Shown here piece after piece: positions 1 to 6,167 of a stretch of DNA of 6,559 nucleotides. Under the pieces are notes generated by a model. That model searched no databases and was not told the origin of the DNA. It was given only the letters and a program-made list of their open reading frames with translations. Within the stretch, counting starts at the first letter, position 1; the number at the start of each line of letters is the position of its first letter. The translations under genes were made by a program, and so were the position numbers. Origin of the DNA: Candidatus Jordarchaeia archaeon (lineage in GTDB: Archaea > Asgardarchaeota > Jordiarchaeia > Jordiarchaeales > Freyrarchaeaceae); assembly GCA_018383835.1 (NCBI GenBank), contig JAHAWR010000067.1, positions 2,118 to 8,676 of the forward strand, written 5' to 3'.

Positions 1-375
1 GAGGGAGGTTTTGAGGATCGCCATTTTCGCTAGTCTCTTAAAGATCTGCTTATATTTGTGGCGAAGGTTGCCACGCAGCGTTACGTAGAGTTTAACTGGA
101 CTTTGGACGTCGCCACGAGATAAACGCCTAGAAACCAAGAGAGCTGCATCGGGACATGCAAAAGCATCAGACACGGCGACAGGGTTAACCTTTGAGAGAC
201 CATTAATGGCTGAAAGGTTCCCGCACTTTAACGCCATTTCTGCGGCTCTCTTTATTGATGCATAATCGAGATTTCTTGCGAGATCCGTGTACACGTAGGG
301 GGGCGCTGTGCCTAGGGAGATCTCTTCTAGAAGGAGGTCGAAGGCTGAGAGGGGGTTTACCCGTATGAGTTCATC
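1..375 (-). CDS. Unrecognised protein downstream of MoxR (partial, runs off the left edge; 5' end unresolved)
   Basis: An uninterrupted minus-strand frame leads out of the window at base 1. It is open from 408 (just after a TGA at 411-409) and gives about 125 codons from 375. The visible part starts around DELIRVNPLSAFDLLLEEIS, is helix-rich, and ends with a basic stretch (LRHKYKQIFKRLAKMAIL). I do not recognise the family. MoxR ATPases are usually followed by von Willebrand A-domain partners, so an N-terminal part of such a protein is possible, but no MIDAS motif lies inside the window. The start is odd: there is no ATG, GTG or TTG between 408 and the GTG at 294. A purine-rich GAGAGGAGG (395-387) precedes an ATG at 374, but that ATG reads only five codons before TAA (359-357). 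Either translation begins at GTG 294, a one-base error or mutation lies near GGG (362-360), or the frame is reached by -1 frameshifting from MoxR. The open frame is clear; function and start are not. Confidence 0.6.
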
Positions 376-391
376 GGAGGGCTGGGCCTCC
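376..391 (-). other. Small hairpin after the MoxR stop that covers a Shine-Dalgarno-like GGAGG
   Basis: Minus-strand GGAGG (391-387) is perfectly complementary to CCTCC (380-376) with the six-base loop CCCAGC. The stem begins 10 nt after the slippery heptamer and ends just before ATG 374. It could stall ribosomes for frameshifting or hide the GGAGG from re-initiation. A five-pair stem is modest and could be chance. Confidence 0.35.
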
Positions 392-395
392 TCTC

Positions 396-1259
396 TTACT
401 GAAAACCCTCAAAGCATTCATCGACGATCTCCTTTATGACTTCTTCAACCGTCTTGCCGACTCCGTCTTCCAGTTCAATGCGTGTGCCAAGGGCCATTAT
501 GGCAACCTGAACCCAAAGGTTCCTCGAGTTTATCTGGGCGCCGTTATAGTGGGATATGATGCGCGCCATATCAATGGCTCCTCTGATCGATGCACCCCTT
601 CGTAGATCCTCGTGTACGCGGGTCGCTCTTACTATTTTCACTGCTAGCCTTATTATTTCGGGGTTGGAGCAGCCGGATTTAAGCGCCACTATTTCCCTTT
701 CCTCTTCCTCACTCTGATAGTCGATGCGTATCCAGCAGAAGCGGTCTCTTAGCGCCTCGCCTAGAGCGGTTACACCAACATGCTCGAGCGGATTTTGCGT
801 GGCTATGATGAAAAAGCCATCTTTCGCTGTGACCTCGCCTATCTTCGGGATCCCCAGCTTGCCCTCATCCATAACGGGAAGAAGAACGTTCTGGGTGGAC
901 TCGCTTAAACGGTTTATCTCGTTTATGAAGAGAATTCCTCCCTCAAGCATGGCGAGGGTAAGGGGGCCCGGAACGAAGGCATCCTTCGTGTAACCGTACT
1001 TCATCACTGCTGGTGGGTCAAACCACCCTGTCAGTTTGGCCTCCGTGTAGCGCTCGTCGCCGTCAACTCGAAACATTGGCTGGTTGAAGTATCTAGCAAT
1101 GGCGTCCGCTAGAGTAGTCTTTCCAACCCCAACCTCTCCTTCTATAAGGAGGTGGCGGGATGCCAGCTTAGCTGCCAGCGCCTTCTTTAGTTCTTCCAGC
1201 CTGCCGACGATCTTGAAGCGAAACTGAATTTCACGAGCCATCTCTTCTACCGACTTCAT
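396..1259 (-). CDS. MoxR-family AAA+ ATPase
   Basis: This is a 287-aa AAA+ ATPase of the MoxR group, cytoplasmic chaperone-like ATPases thought to remodel or activate partner proteins, often ones with VWA domains. Visible motifs, numbered from ATG 1259: Walker A GEVGVGKT (about 41-48), Walker B region ILFINEINR (about 109-117), sensor 1 IIATQNP (about 151-157), an arginine-finger-like RDRF (about 171-174) and sensor 2 region RGASIRG (about 221-227), then a helical lid domain. Length is normal for a stand-alone MoxR. ATG 1259 is preferred because GGGTGG (1269-1264) lies 4 nt upstream; an in-frame GTG at 1277 would add six residues. The gene begins 44 bp after the PhoU-like stop with no TATA-like sequence between, so the two are probably co-transcribed. 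The substrate cannot be told from sequence. The 3' end is unusual: codons GAG GGT TTT CAG TAA contain G GGT TTT, and the next open frame lies in -1. Confidence 0.93.
   Translation of the reverse strand: MKSVEEMAREIQFRFKIVGRLEELKKALAAKLASRHLLIEGEVGVGKTTLADAIARYFNQPMFRVDGDERYTEAKLTGWFDPPAVMKYGYTKDAFVPGPLTLAMLEGGILFINEINRLSESTQNVLLPVMDEGKLGIPKIGEVTAKDGFFIIATQNPLEHVGVTALGEALRDRFCWIRIDYQSEEEEREIVALKSGCSNPEIIRLAVKIVRATRVHEDLRRGASIRGAIDMARIISHYNGAQINSRNLWVQVAIMALGTRIELEDGVGKTVEEVIKEIVDECFEGFQ
402..408 (-). other. Candidate -1 ribosomal slippery heptamer G GGT TTT
   Basis: Read on the minus strand in the MoxR frame, the last codons are GAG GGT TTT CAG TAA. Bases 408-402 are G GGT TTT, which matches the X XXY YYZ form of -1 slippery sites in the correct phase. 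A -1 slip would skip the TAA at 398-396 and continue into the open frame that leaves the window, joining ...CFEGF to SVREEAQPSDEL. That this works in the cell is inference. Confidence 0.35.
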
Positions 1260-1303
1260 GAAACCACCCTTTTTCACTTAACACCACATCAGATTAGGAG
1301 GGA

Positions 1304-2284
1304 CTATGCCAGGTCTGCTATGTCAACGCCGCATTCTGAAATACGGTCTAACATGTCAACTACAGCGCTGAGAGGAACGGACACTTCAATTGGTTCACCC
1401 GCGAGGACCTTGTAGGCTTCCTCCACGGCTTGGTTGCGCTGGGGTTTCATTGCGATGGTTTTTGAGGCGAGAACCCCATCTTTTCTGACGAGAGCTTCTA
1501 TAGCGTTAGAGTGCATTTCGTGGGCGATGCGATTTATCCTTAAAATGCTCTCAATTATCTTATCTGAGATTTTAGCGTCAAGCGTAAGGTGGACTTGCTC
1601 GGCTATCTTAACTGAGTAGTCCGCCATGGATTCTATGCTTTTAATGGCGACGCGGTAGTCCAAGCACTCTATGGGACTGATACCGATCTTCTCCGCTAAG
1701 TGGGGCTCCATTATCGCTGAGCGGAGCTGCCTAACCATTAGAAAGTAAAGCCTGTCGATATCTTCGTCTCTCACCACAACACTCTCAGCCAATTCGAGAT
1801 CCTTATCTTTTATGGCAGTCACCGCGTCCTCTTGCATCCTAGCAGCAATAAGGTACGTTCTCTTTATCGTCTTCTTTAAGGAAAGGGCTGAAGGTGAAAG
1901 CAAACACTGCAGAGTGACCTCTTTAGCGCTTTCTTCAACGATCTCAACGCCAACAAGTTGCTGGAGTGAACGCTTGATAGCCTCCCTCTGCTCCGATGTA
2001 ATACCGTTCTTCGAACGGATCCTCATAACATCGTAACCATAAAGGAAGTTCGCGGTTATCTCCCTCGTAAAATCCGGGCTAGTATCAACATCTATGACGG
2101 CTACTTTAACTTTTTCCTTTTCAGAGTAGCGAGGATCAACAAGAAGGGCGCCATCACCTCTCTCTATTATCGCCACAAGGTCTCCCTGCTTCAGGCCCAT
2201 ACGCTTAATCCAACCCTTAGGAAGACTCAAAAGAAAGGTACTACCTCCAGTCTTCTGAAGCTTCCTAACCTCCATCTTAGACAC
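1304..2284 (-). CDS. AbrB-domain / PhoU-like regulator
   Basis: This 326-aa protein has the archaeal architecture of an N-terminal AbrB/SpoVT-like swapped-hairpin DNA-binding domain fused to a PhoU-like helical region. Residues about 5-50 (VRKLQKTGGSTFLLSLPKGW, then KRMGLKQGDLVAI) carry the typical 'GGST..LSLPK.W....GL..GD' signature. The rest, from about 90 on, is almost all amphipathic helix, including KDLELAESVVVRDEDIDRLYFLMVRQL, typical of PhoU repeats that bind metal clusters. Family members are annotated as phosphate-uptake regulators, but no pst genes are visible, so the signal is unproven. I chose GTG 2284 because GGAGGT (2297-2292) lies exactly 7 nt upstream. TTG 2308 would place that site inside the gene; ATG 2275 is the other option. 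It is the first gene of a leftward operon with the MoxR ATPase. Confidence 0.87.
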   Translation of the reverse strand: MSKMEVRKLQKTGGSTFLLSLPKGWIKRMGLKQGDLVAIIERGDGALLVDPRYSEKEKVKVAVIDVDTSPDFTREITANFLYGYDVMRIRSKNGITSEQREAIKRSLQQLVGVEIVEESAKEVTLQCLLSPSALSLKKTIKRTYLIAARMQEDAVTAIKDKDLELAESVVVRDEDIDRLYFLMVRQLRSAIMEPHLAEKIGISPIECLDYRVAIKSIESMADYSVKIAEQVHLTLDAKISDKIIESILRINRIAHEMHSNAIEALVRKDGVLASKTIAMKPQRNQAVEEAYKVLAGEPIEVSVPLSAVVDMLDRISECGVDIADLA

Positions 2285-2353
2285 GTAATAGACCTCCTTA
2301 CACCACAATCGATCTTTAATGACCTCAATTCGAAAAGACTGTAATTATAGACA

Positions 2354-2366
2354 CTATATATTTTTT
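2354..2366 (-). promoter_or_regulatory. Candidate TATA box for the PhoU-like/MoxR operon
   Basis: The minus strand reads AAAAAATATATAG here, about 70-80 bases before GTG 2284. This would place transcription start near 2330-2335 and give a leader of about 50 nt holding GGAGGT. A second AT-rich candidate (CTATAATTA at 2350-2342) would start slightly further downstream. The site is assigned by pattern and distance only. Confidence 0.45.
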
Positions 2367-2742
2367 ATGCAACTTCACATAATGAGTCTCATATATTCGA
2401 AAAATTAATGGAAAAAGTAGATAACTAAAGAACTGTAAGGAAGAGTACTCGATGCAAAAACAGAAAAATGCTTTTAGACTAATGAAAAATTCATTTAACA
2501 TAAGAGGAAGGAGCTTCAGGAAGACGCGCCTTTCAAGAGAATTAGAAGAATTTGATTTTTGCTTCCCCTTTGAGCCGTCTATGCGCAGAGGAGCCCTTCA
2601 GATGCATACTTGTAGGAAAATCTCTAGAATGCGCCTGTGTGTTTTAGGTATAGAGTGACGGGGAATGTGGACTCTGTAAGCCAGCCGATAGAAGGCGCCT
2701 AGCTGAACGCTAAAGCCTTGACTTTGCCAAGGTCGATCACAC

Positions 2743-2753
2743 AAAAATTTATA
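2743..2753 (+). promoter_or_regulatory. Candidate TATA box for DP1
   Basis: AAAAATTTATA ends 35 bases before TTG 2789. With the usual archaeal spacing of about 25 nt, transcription would begin near 2775. That leaves a leader of about 14 nt to TTG 2789, or about 32 nt to ATG 2807. It is the only strong TATA-like sequence close to the gene. Confidence 0.6.
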
Positions 2754-2788
2754 GCATGCTAATTTAAGGGGTAAGTTGGGCGGAAGCT

Positions 2789-4297
2789 TTGACGGACGCA
2801 CTACAAATGGCAAAGAGAACAGTTAAAGAACTGCTTGAAGCCGGGCTACAAGTTACCCCTGAAGCGCTAAGCACGATGCTGGCGAACCCCAATTTAGCTT
2901 CTTTGGTCATAAGTAGGATTAGGGACGCCGGGGGAGCTCTCGTTCTAACAGAGGATGACATTAAAAAAATAGTCGAGGAAGGGGGCGCCCAAAAAGCAGC
3001 CAGCATAAATACACCTAGTAAAGAAGAAGAGCCGAAAGCTACGCCGATCCTAGAGCTGAAGCCGGCCCTAACTGCTAGTGAGGTAGATGAAGAATTCGAA
3101 GTTGTGATGGACCCGACGCGAGTAATAGGAACCAGCGGAACCCTAGACGACTTCGTCAACTACTTCAAAGATAGGTATATGCGCCTCAGTAACCTCCTCC
3201 TGAAAAGGGGGGACGTCAAGGGGGCGCACAAGACAAGTGAAGTGGGCAAATTCAAGGAGGCCAGAGTAATAGGAATAGTCAAGGAGATCTCGAAGGTGCG
3301 TAGTGGCTCCATGACCATAGAGCTGGAGGACCTCGATGGCACGGTTAGCGTTCTAATCCCGGTCACCCTAGCAGACAAGGCACGAAACCTCATGTTAGAC
3401 CAAGTGGTCTGCGTAGAAGGCAAAAAGAACGGATCCTACATTGTAGCGAACAACATAATATGGCCTGACATACCCTTTGACCACAAGCCTAGAAGGGCTA
3501 ATGATCCCGTAATAGCAGTCTTCATCTCAGACACCCATTTCGGCAGCAAGAAGTTCATGGAAAAACCATTTGTGAGATTCATAGAGTGGTTACGGGGCGA
3601 GAGAGGAGACGAGAAAATTAGAGCTCTCACCAAGCAAGTTAAATACTTGGTGATCGGGGGTGACATAGTGGATGGGGTAGGAGTTTACCCAGATCAGGAG
3701 AAGGAGCTTGCCGTCGAGGAACTTTACACGCAATATGAGGTAGCGGCGAGTTACCTTGAAAGGATACCCGACTACGTGAAGATAATAGCTATACCAGGTG
3801 GACATGATGCAACTAGGCAGGCTCTGCCCCAACCAGCGATACCTAGAGAGTATGGTGAGCCACTCTACGAAATAGGGGTTGAAGTGCTCGGAGACCCTGC
3901 ATACTTCAAAATACATGGCGTTGAAGTACTGTGCTTTCACGGGGACTCACTAAACGACGTGATGGCGACGCTCTCCATAGATCCACACCACCCCGAGAAA
4001 GCCATGGTCGAACTCCTCAGAGGGAGACACCTAGCGCCGATCTACGGGTCAACACCCATATCCCCCGAGCCAATAGACCTCCTAGTGATTGAGCGTGTTC
4101 CGGACGTGTTTCACTGCGGGCACCTCCACGTGAACGGGCAGGAAAACTACCGCGGAGTGGTAGTGATAAACTCGGGCACGTTTCAGGATCAGACAGACTA
4201 CCAGAGGTCCATGGGACTAACACCGACTCCTGGAAGGCCATACATCATCAACCTGAAAGACTTCTGGGTGGCTCAGCTGGACTTCACAGGCGACTAG
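2789..4297 (+). CDS. polB: DNA polymerase D (family D) small subunit DP1
   Basis: DP1 is the small subunit of archaeal replicative PolD. It pairs with the catalytic DP2 and carries a Mre11-like 3'-5' proofreading nuclease. In this 502-aa protein, residues 1-60 form a small helical N-terminal domain, about 60-115 an acidic linker, and about 155-225 an OB fold (ARVIGIVKEISKVRSGSMTI). The phosphodiesterase domain shows SDTH (D248, H250), GGDIVDG (D292), PGGHDATRQALPQP (H339), FHGDS (H384) and CGHLH (H445, H447), then INSGTFQDQTDYQ and GLTPTPGRP. Length and order fit the family. One predicted metal-ligand position is odd: the usual Asn of P-G-N-H-D is Gly338. The start is TTG 2789 or ATG 2807; neither has a strong ribosome site, so 496 aa is an alternative. 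No DP2 gene is adjacent inside the window. The 3' end overlaps orc1/cdc6 by 14 bp. Confidence 0.95.
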   Translation: MTDALQMAKRTVKELLEAGLQVTPEALSTMLANPNLASLVISRIRDAGGALVLTEDDIKKIVEEGGAQKAASINTPSKEEEPKATPILELKPALTASEVDEEFEVVMDPTRVIGTSGTLDDFVNYFKDRYMRLSNLLLKRGDVKGAHKTSEVGKFKEARVIGIVKEISKVRSGSMTIELEDLDGTVSVLIPVTLADKARNLMLDQVVCVEGKKNGSYIVANNIIWPDIPFDHKPRRANDPVIAVFISDTHFGSKKFMEKPFVRFIEWLRGERGDEKIRALTKQVKYLVIGGDIVDGVGVYPDQEKELAVEELYTQYEVAASYLERIPDYVKIIAIPGGHDATRQALPQPAIPREYGEPLYEIGVEVLGDPAYFKIHGVEVLCFHGDSLNDVMATLSIDPHHPEKAMVELLRGRHLAPIYGSTPISPEPIDLLVIERVPDVFHCGHLHVNGQENYRGVVVINSGTFQDQTDYQRSMGLTPTPGRPYIINLKDFWVAQLDFTGD

Positions 4298-5549
4298 CCT
4301 CGAAGAGGGGAGACGAGCCATCAGACGAAAGCCGCTTTATGAAAGTGTCCTCCTCCAGAACTTGCTTAACCTGGTTCACAGGGACGTTGAGTCTTACCTC
4401 TTTCGACAACCCATGACGCCCCCTACTTTTAAGATGAGCCACGACCACTCCCAGCATGTCAAGCTCATTTATAAGGCTACTAACCCTCCTCTGTGTCAAA
4501 GGCTCAACGTGAAGACGCTTACAGACGTTCAGGTAGTAGTTGTATATGTCTCCAGTCCTAGCTTTACCCCTCCCCTGCCTAGTCAACTCGAAAATAGTGT
4601 AAAGCACCAGCTTGGAGTGCATTGGTAAGGTTCTCAGAGCCTCAGTTAAATGGTCGCGTTCGATAACCCGCTGGGCAGCCCTTACATGTTTCTCCGAAAC
4701 GTTTTCCGCACCCTCCCGCTCAGCTATCTCCCCTGCGACTCTAAGCAGGTCTAAGGCACGACGGGCATCCCCGTGCTCCTTGGCGGCTATAGCTGCGCAG
4801 AGATTTATGACCCCCGGCCCTTCGAGAGCGCCCTCCCTGAAGGCGAGCTGAGCCCTCTGCCAAAGGATATCCCTAAGCTCAGCGGCAGTGTAGGGTGGGA
4901 AAACCAGCTCTTCCTCCCCTAGACTACTCAGCACCCTAGGGTCAAGGTTATCCTTGAAGGTTAGGTCGTTTGTAATGCCTATTATGCTGACGCGCGCCCG
5001 CTTCAGAACAGTATGATTCATCCTAGTTAGGTCATAGAGGACGTTGCTTCCGTCACGTTCAACCAGGCGCTCAACCTCGTCGAGTACAATTATCATTAAC
5101 ACGTCTCTGCTGTCAAGCACGTCCCTAAACCTACTGTAAACCTCGTCGGTGGGCAGACCAGTAAAGGGAACCTCTACGCCCAAGTAGGAGCAGAGCCGGG
5201 CCAGAACCCGGTAGTTAGTGTTTACGATTCTGCAGTTGAGGTAGGCGGGTATGGGAACCGGCACATTCAGCTCATGGCACTTAGCAACGAGATGCTTAAG
5301 AACGAAGCGCACAACGGCAGTCTTCCCAGTGCCAGTCTTCCCGTAAATGAAAACATTTGAGGGAATCCCACCTTTAAGAGCGGAGGCAAGGATCAAGCCA
5401 ACCTTTTCAATCTGCTCGTCACGGTGAGGCAGTTCATCGGGAACATAAGTGTGACTTAACACATCACGGTTCTTGAAAATCTTAGTCGAGAGAAATCTCT
5501 CAAAAAGCGCCTCAAGAGAACGCTCACCCAAATAGACCACACTCCTCAT
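4284..5549 (-). CDS. cdc6: Orc1/Cdc6 replication initiator (AAA+ plus winged helix)
   Basis: This is an archaeal origin-recognition and helicase-loading ATPase, 421 aa from ATG 5549. The N-terminal KIFKNRDVLSHTYVPDELPHRDEQI is the family hallmark. Walker A GKTGTGKT is at about 70-77, Walker B IIVLDEVE at about 153-160, sensor 1 GITND at about 191-195, the DPRVLSSLGEEELVFPPY segment from about 203, and sensor 2 GDARRALDLLR at about 260-270. The C-terminal winged helix (about 335-390) includes RRVSSLINELDMLGVV and ends with the basic wing SRGRHGLSKEVRL. Length is typical and all motifs look intact. TTG 5564 would add five residues (MFPVE). GGTGG sits only 2 nt before ATG 5549, too close for a normal ribosome site, so a short-leader mRNA is likely. 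An ORB-like sequence overlaps the start, which suggests self-control. The gene converges on DP1. Confidence 0.96.
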   Translation of the reverse strand: MRSVVYLGERSLEALFERFLSTKIFKNRDVLSHTYVPDELPHRDEQIEKVGLILASALKGGIPSNVFIYGKTGTGKTAVVRFVLKHLVAKCHELNVPVPIPAYLNCRIVNTNYRVLARLCSYLGVEVPFTGLPTDEVYSRFRDVLDSRDVLMIIVLDEVERLVERDGSNVLYDLTRMNHTVLKRARVSIIGITNDLTFKDNLDPRVLSSLGEEELVFPPYTAAELRDILWQRAQLAFREGALEGPGVINLCAAIAAKEHGDARRALDLLRVAGEIAEREGAENVSEKHVRAAQRVIERDHLTEALRTLPMHSKLVLYTIFELTRQGRGKARTGDIYNYYLNVCKRLHVEPLTQRRVSSLINELDMLGVVVAHLKSRGRHGLSKEVRLNVPVNQVKQVLEEDTFIKRLSSDGSSPLFEASRL

Positions 5550-5570
5550 TTCCACCGGAAACAAAGGCGG
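5549..5570 (+). promoter_or_regulatory. ORB-like Orc1/Cdc6 binding element at the orc1/cdc6 start
   Basis: The plus strand reads TTTCCACCGGAAACAAAGG followed by CGG. This has the layout of archaeal origin recognition boxes: an inverted TTTCC/GGAAA dyad, then AAC and a purine/G-rich side. It spans the predicted transcription start and the start codon of orc1/cdc6, so the initiator could bind and repress its own gene. The resemblance is from memory of the ORB form and was not scored. Confidence 0.5.
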
Positions 5571-5586
5571 ATAAGCATTACTACTA

Positions 5587-5599
5587 GCGAAATATATCC
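5587..5599 (-). promoter_or_regulatory. Candidate TATA box for orc1/cdc6
   Basis: On the minus strand this reads GGATATATTTCGC. Transcription would begin near 5567-5571, giving a leader of about 20 nt to ATG 5549, or about 5 nt to TTG 5564. It lies in the 90-bp gap after the winged-helix gene, so orc1/cdc6 can be transcribed on its own as well as by read-through. Confidence 0.5.
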
Positions 5600-5639
5600 A
5601 TTGATATTACACCGAAAACACGTTCAGCGGAAGGTAGAG

Positions 5640-6140
5640 TCACGGAAAAAGCTGAAGAAGCTCGCCAAATTTAGATGCCTTAAGCCGGGCGTTCTCCTTG
5701 AGCCGGTAGTAATACTGCTTCTTCGTGCCCTTACGCTCCAGAAGTCCCTCGCCGCGAAGCCTCGCTAAATATGTGGATATTGCGCTCAGAGAGGTCTCAC
5801 CGAAAACCCGAGTAAACTGATCGTGAACATCACCGGAAGTAAACCACCCATACTGGAAGTACTTCAACAGCACAAGCTCAACCTTATCCTTCATAGAAAG
5901 GCCTTCAGGGTCAGGGAAAATGTCAATGTCGACTTCGGAAGCTCCAACCTCGGAGGCACCCTCTGCCACATCGCCTCTAGACAACTTCTCAGAAAGCTCC
6001 TCGACGAGAGATGCCGCCAGCTGGGGGGAAACATTGCCTTCAATAGTCAAAGTGGCTTTCACGTTACGCTCAGCATCAACTATCTCGATCTTGTAACGCT
6101 TTGCCCCCAACTGGTGCACCGTCCACCGGAAATGAGGCAA
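5640..6140 (-). CDS. Winged-helix DNA-binding protein upstream of orc1/cdc6
   Basis: A 166-aa protein that I can place by fold only. Residues about 1-35 look like beta-strands (FRWTVHQLGAKRYKIEIVDAERNVKATLTI). About 38-54 is a helix. About 55-80 is an acidic linker with a GASEV-GASEV tandem repeat and DIDIFPDPEG. About 84-148 is a winged-helix domain: KDKVELVLLKYF, then FTSGDVHDQF, the recognition-helix-like SLSAISTYLARLRGEGLLER and a wing KGTKKQYYYRL. No membrane segment or cysteines are present. The start is TTG 6140, with a TATA box placing transcription start at nearly the same base, so the message is probably leaderless; GTG 6119 is the alternative. It lies 90 bp upstream of orc1/cdc6 on the same strand. 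It is not the two-domain WhiP/Cdt1-like protein known near Sulfolobus origins. A role in origin control or in regulating orc1/cdc6 is inference from position. Confidence 0.8.
   Translation of the reverse strand: MPHFRWTVHQLGAKRYKIEIVDAERNVKATLTIEGNVSPQLAASLVEELSEKLSRGDVAEGASEVGASEVDIDIFPDPEGLSMKDKVELVLLKYFQYGWFTSGDVHDQFTRVFGETSLSAISTYLARLRGEGLLERKGTKKQYYYRLKENARLKASKFGELLQLFP
6122..6137 (+). promoter_or_regulatory. Second ORB-core-like copy at the winged-helix gene start
   Basis: TCCACCGGAAATGAGG shares the 11-base core TCCACCGGAAA with the element at the orc1/cdc6 start, on the same strand, and again overlaps the first codons of a gene. The left arm of the dyad is weaker (CGTCC instead of TTTCC) and the G-rich side is poorer. 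It also has to encode residues HFRWT, so chance is possible. Confidence 0.35.
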
Positions 6141-6148
6141 GTTAACTT
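6139..6148. promoter_or_regulatory. Palindrome AAGTTAACTT at the winged-helix transcription start
   Basis: A perfect 10-bp palindrome lies directly at the predicted transcription and translation start of the winged-helix gene. It is well placed for an operator. Its centre GTTAAC recurs three more times to the right. Binding by the winged-helix protein itself is a guess. Confidence 0.35.
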
Positions 6149-6158
6149 ACTATGCGCT

Positions 6159-6167
6159 ATTATATAT
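6159..6167 (-). promoter_or_regulatory. Candidate TATA box for the winged-helix gene
   Basis: The minus strand reads ATATATAAT centred near 6163. The expected start, about 25 nt downstream, falls at about 6138, on or beside TTG 6140. This fits a leaderless transcript and explains the lack of a ribosome binding site. Confidence 0.6.

Larger units (their letters stand above)
2285..2788. other. Intergenic region between the PhoU-like gene and DP1
   Basis: About 500 bases separate the two divergent genes. Bases 2330-2420 are very AT-rich and hold the leftward promoter. Bases 2743-2753 hold the DP1 promoter. Between them lies a 68-codon plus-strand open frame (2452-2658, starting MQKQKNAFRLMKNSF). 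It is rich in Arg and Lys, has no recognisable domain and only a weak GGAAGAG upstream, and I do not call it a gene. Bases 2640-2735 are more GC-rich and contain small inverted repeats: AGGCGCCT (2693-2700), an 8-bp palindrome, and CCTTG/CAAGG flanking a 7-base loop just before the DP1 TATA. No tRNA, rRNA or guide-RNA signature was recognised. Confidence 0.6.

Noticed and set aside
2452..2658. 68-codon plus-strand frame MQKQKNAFRLM...
   Set aside because: Not called as a gene: only a weak GGAAGAG upstream, no recognisable domain and a random-looking Arg/Lys-rich composition. It stays mentioned in the intergenic entry.
2640..2742. tRNA or H/ACA-type RNA before the ACA at 2738-2742
   Set aside because: No cloverleaf could be drawn, and the basal stem before ACA pairs at only about four bases.
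2598..2813. 71-codon minus-strand frame across the DP1 promoter
   Set aside because: It overlaps the DP1 TATA box and start, has no domain and no upstream signals.
2764..3159. 131-codon minus-strand frame inside DP1
   Set aside because: It is Ser/Thr/Ala-rich shadow coding opposite the well-supported DP1 N-terminus.
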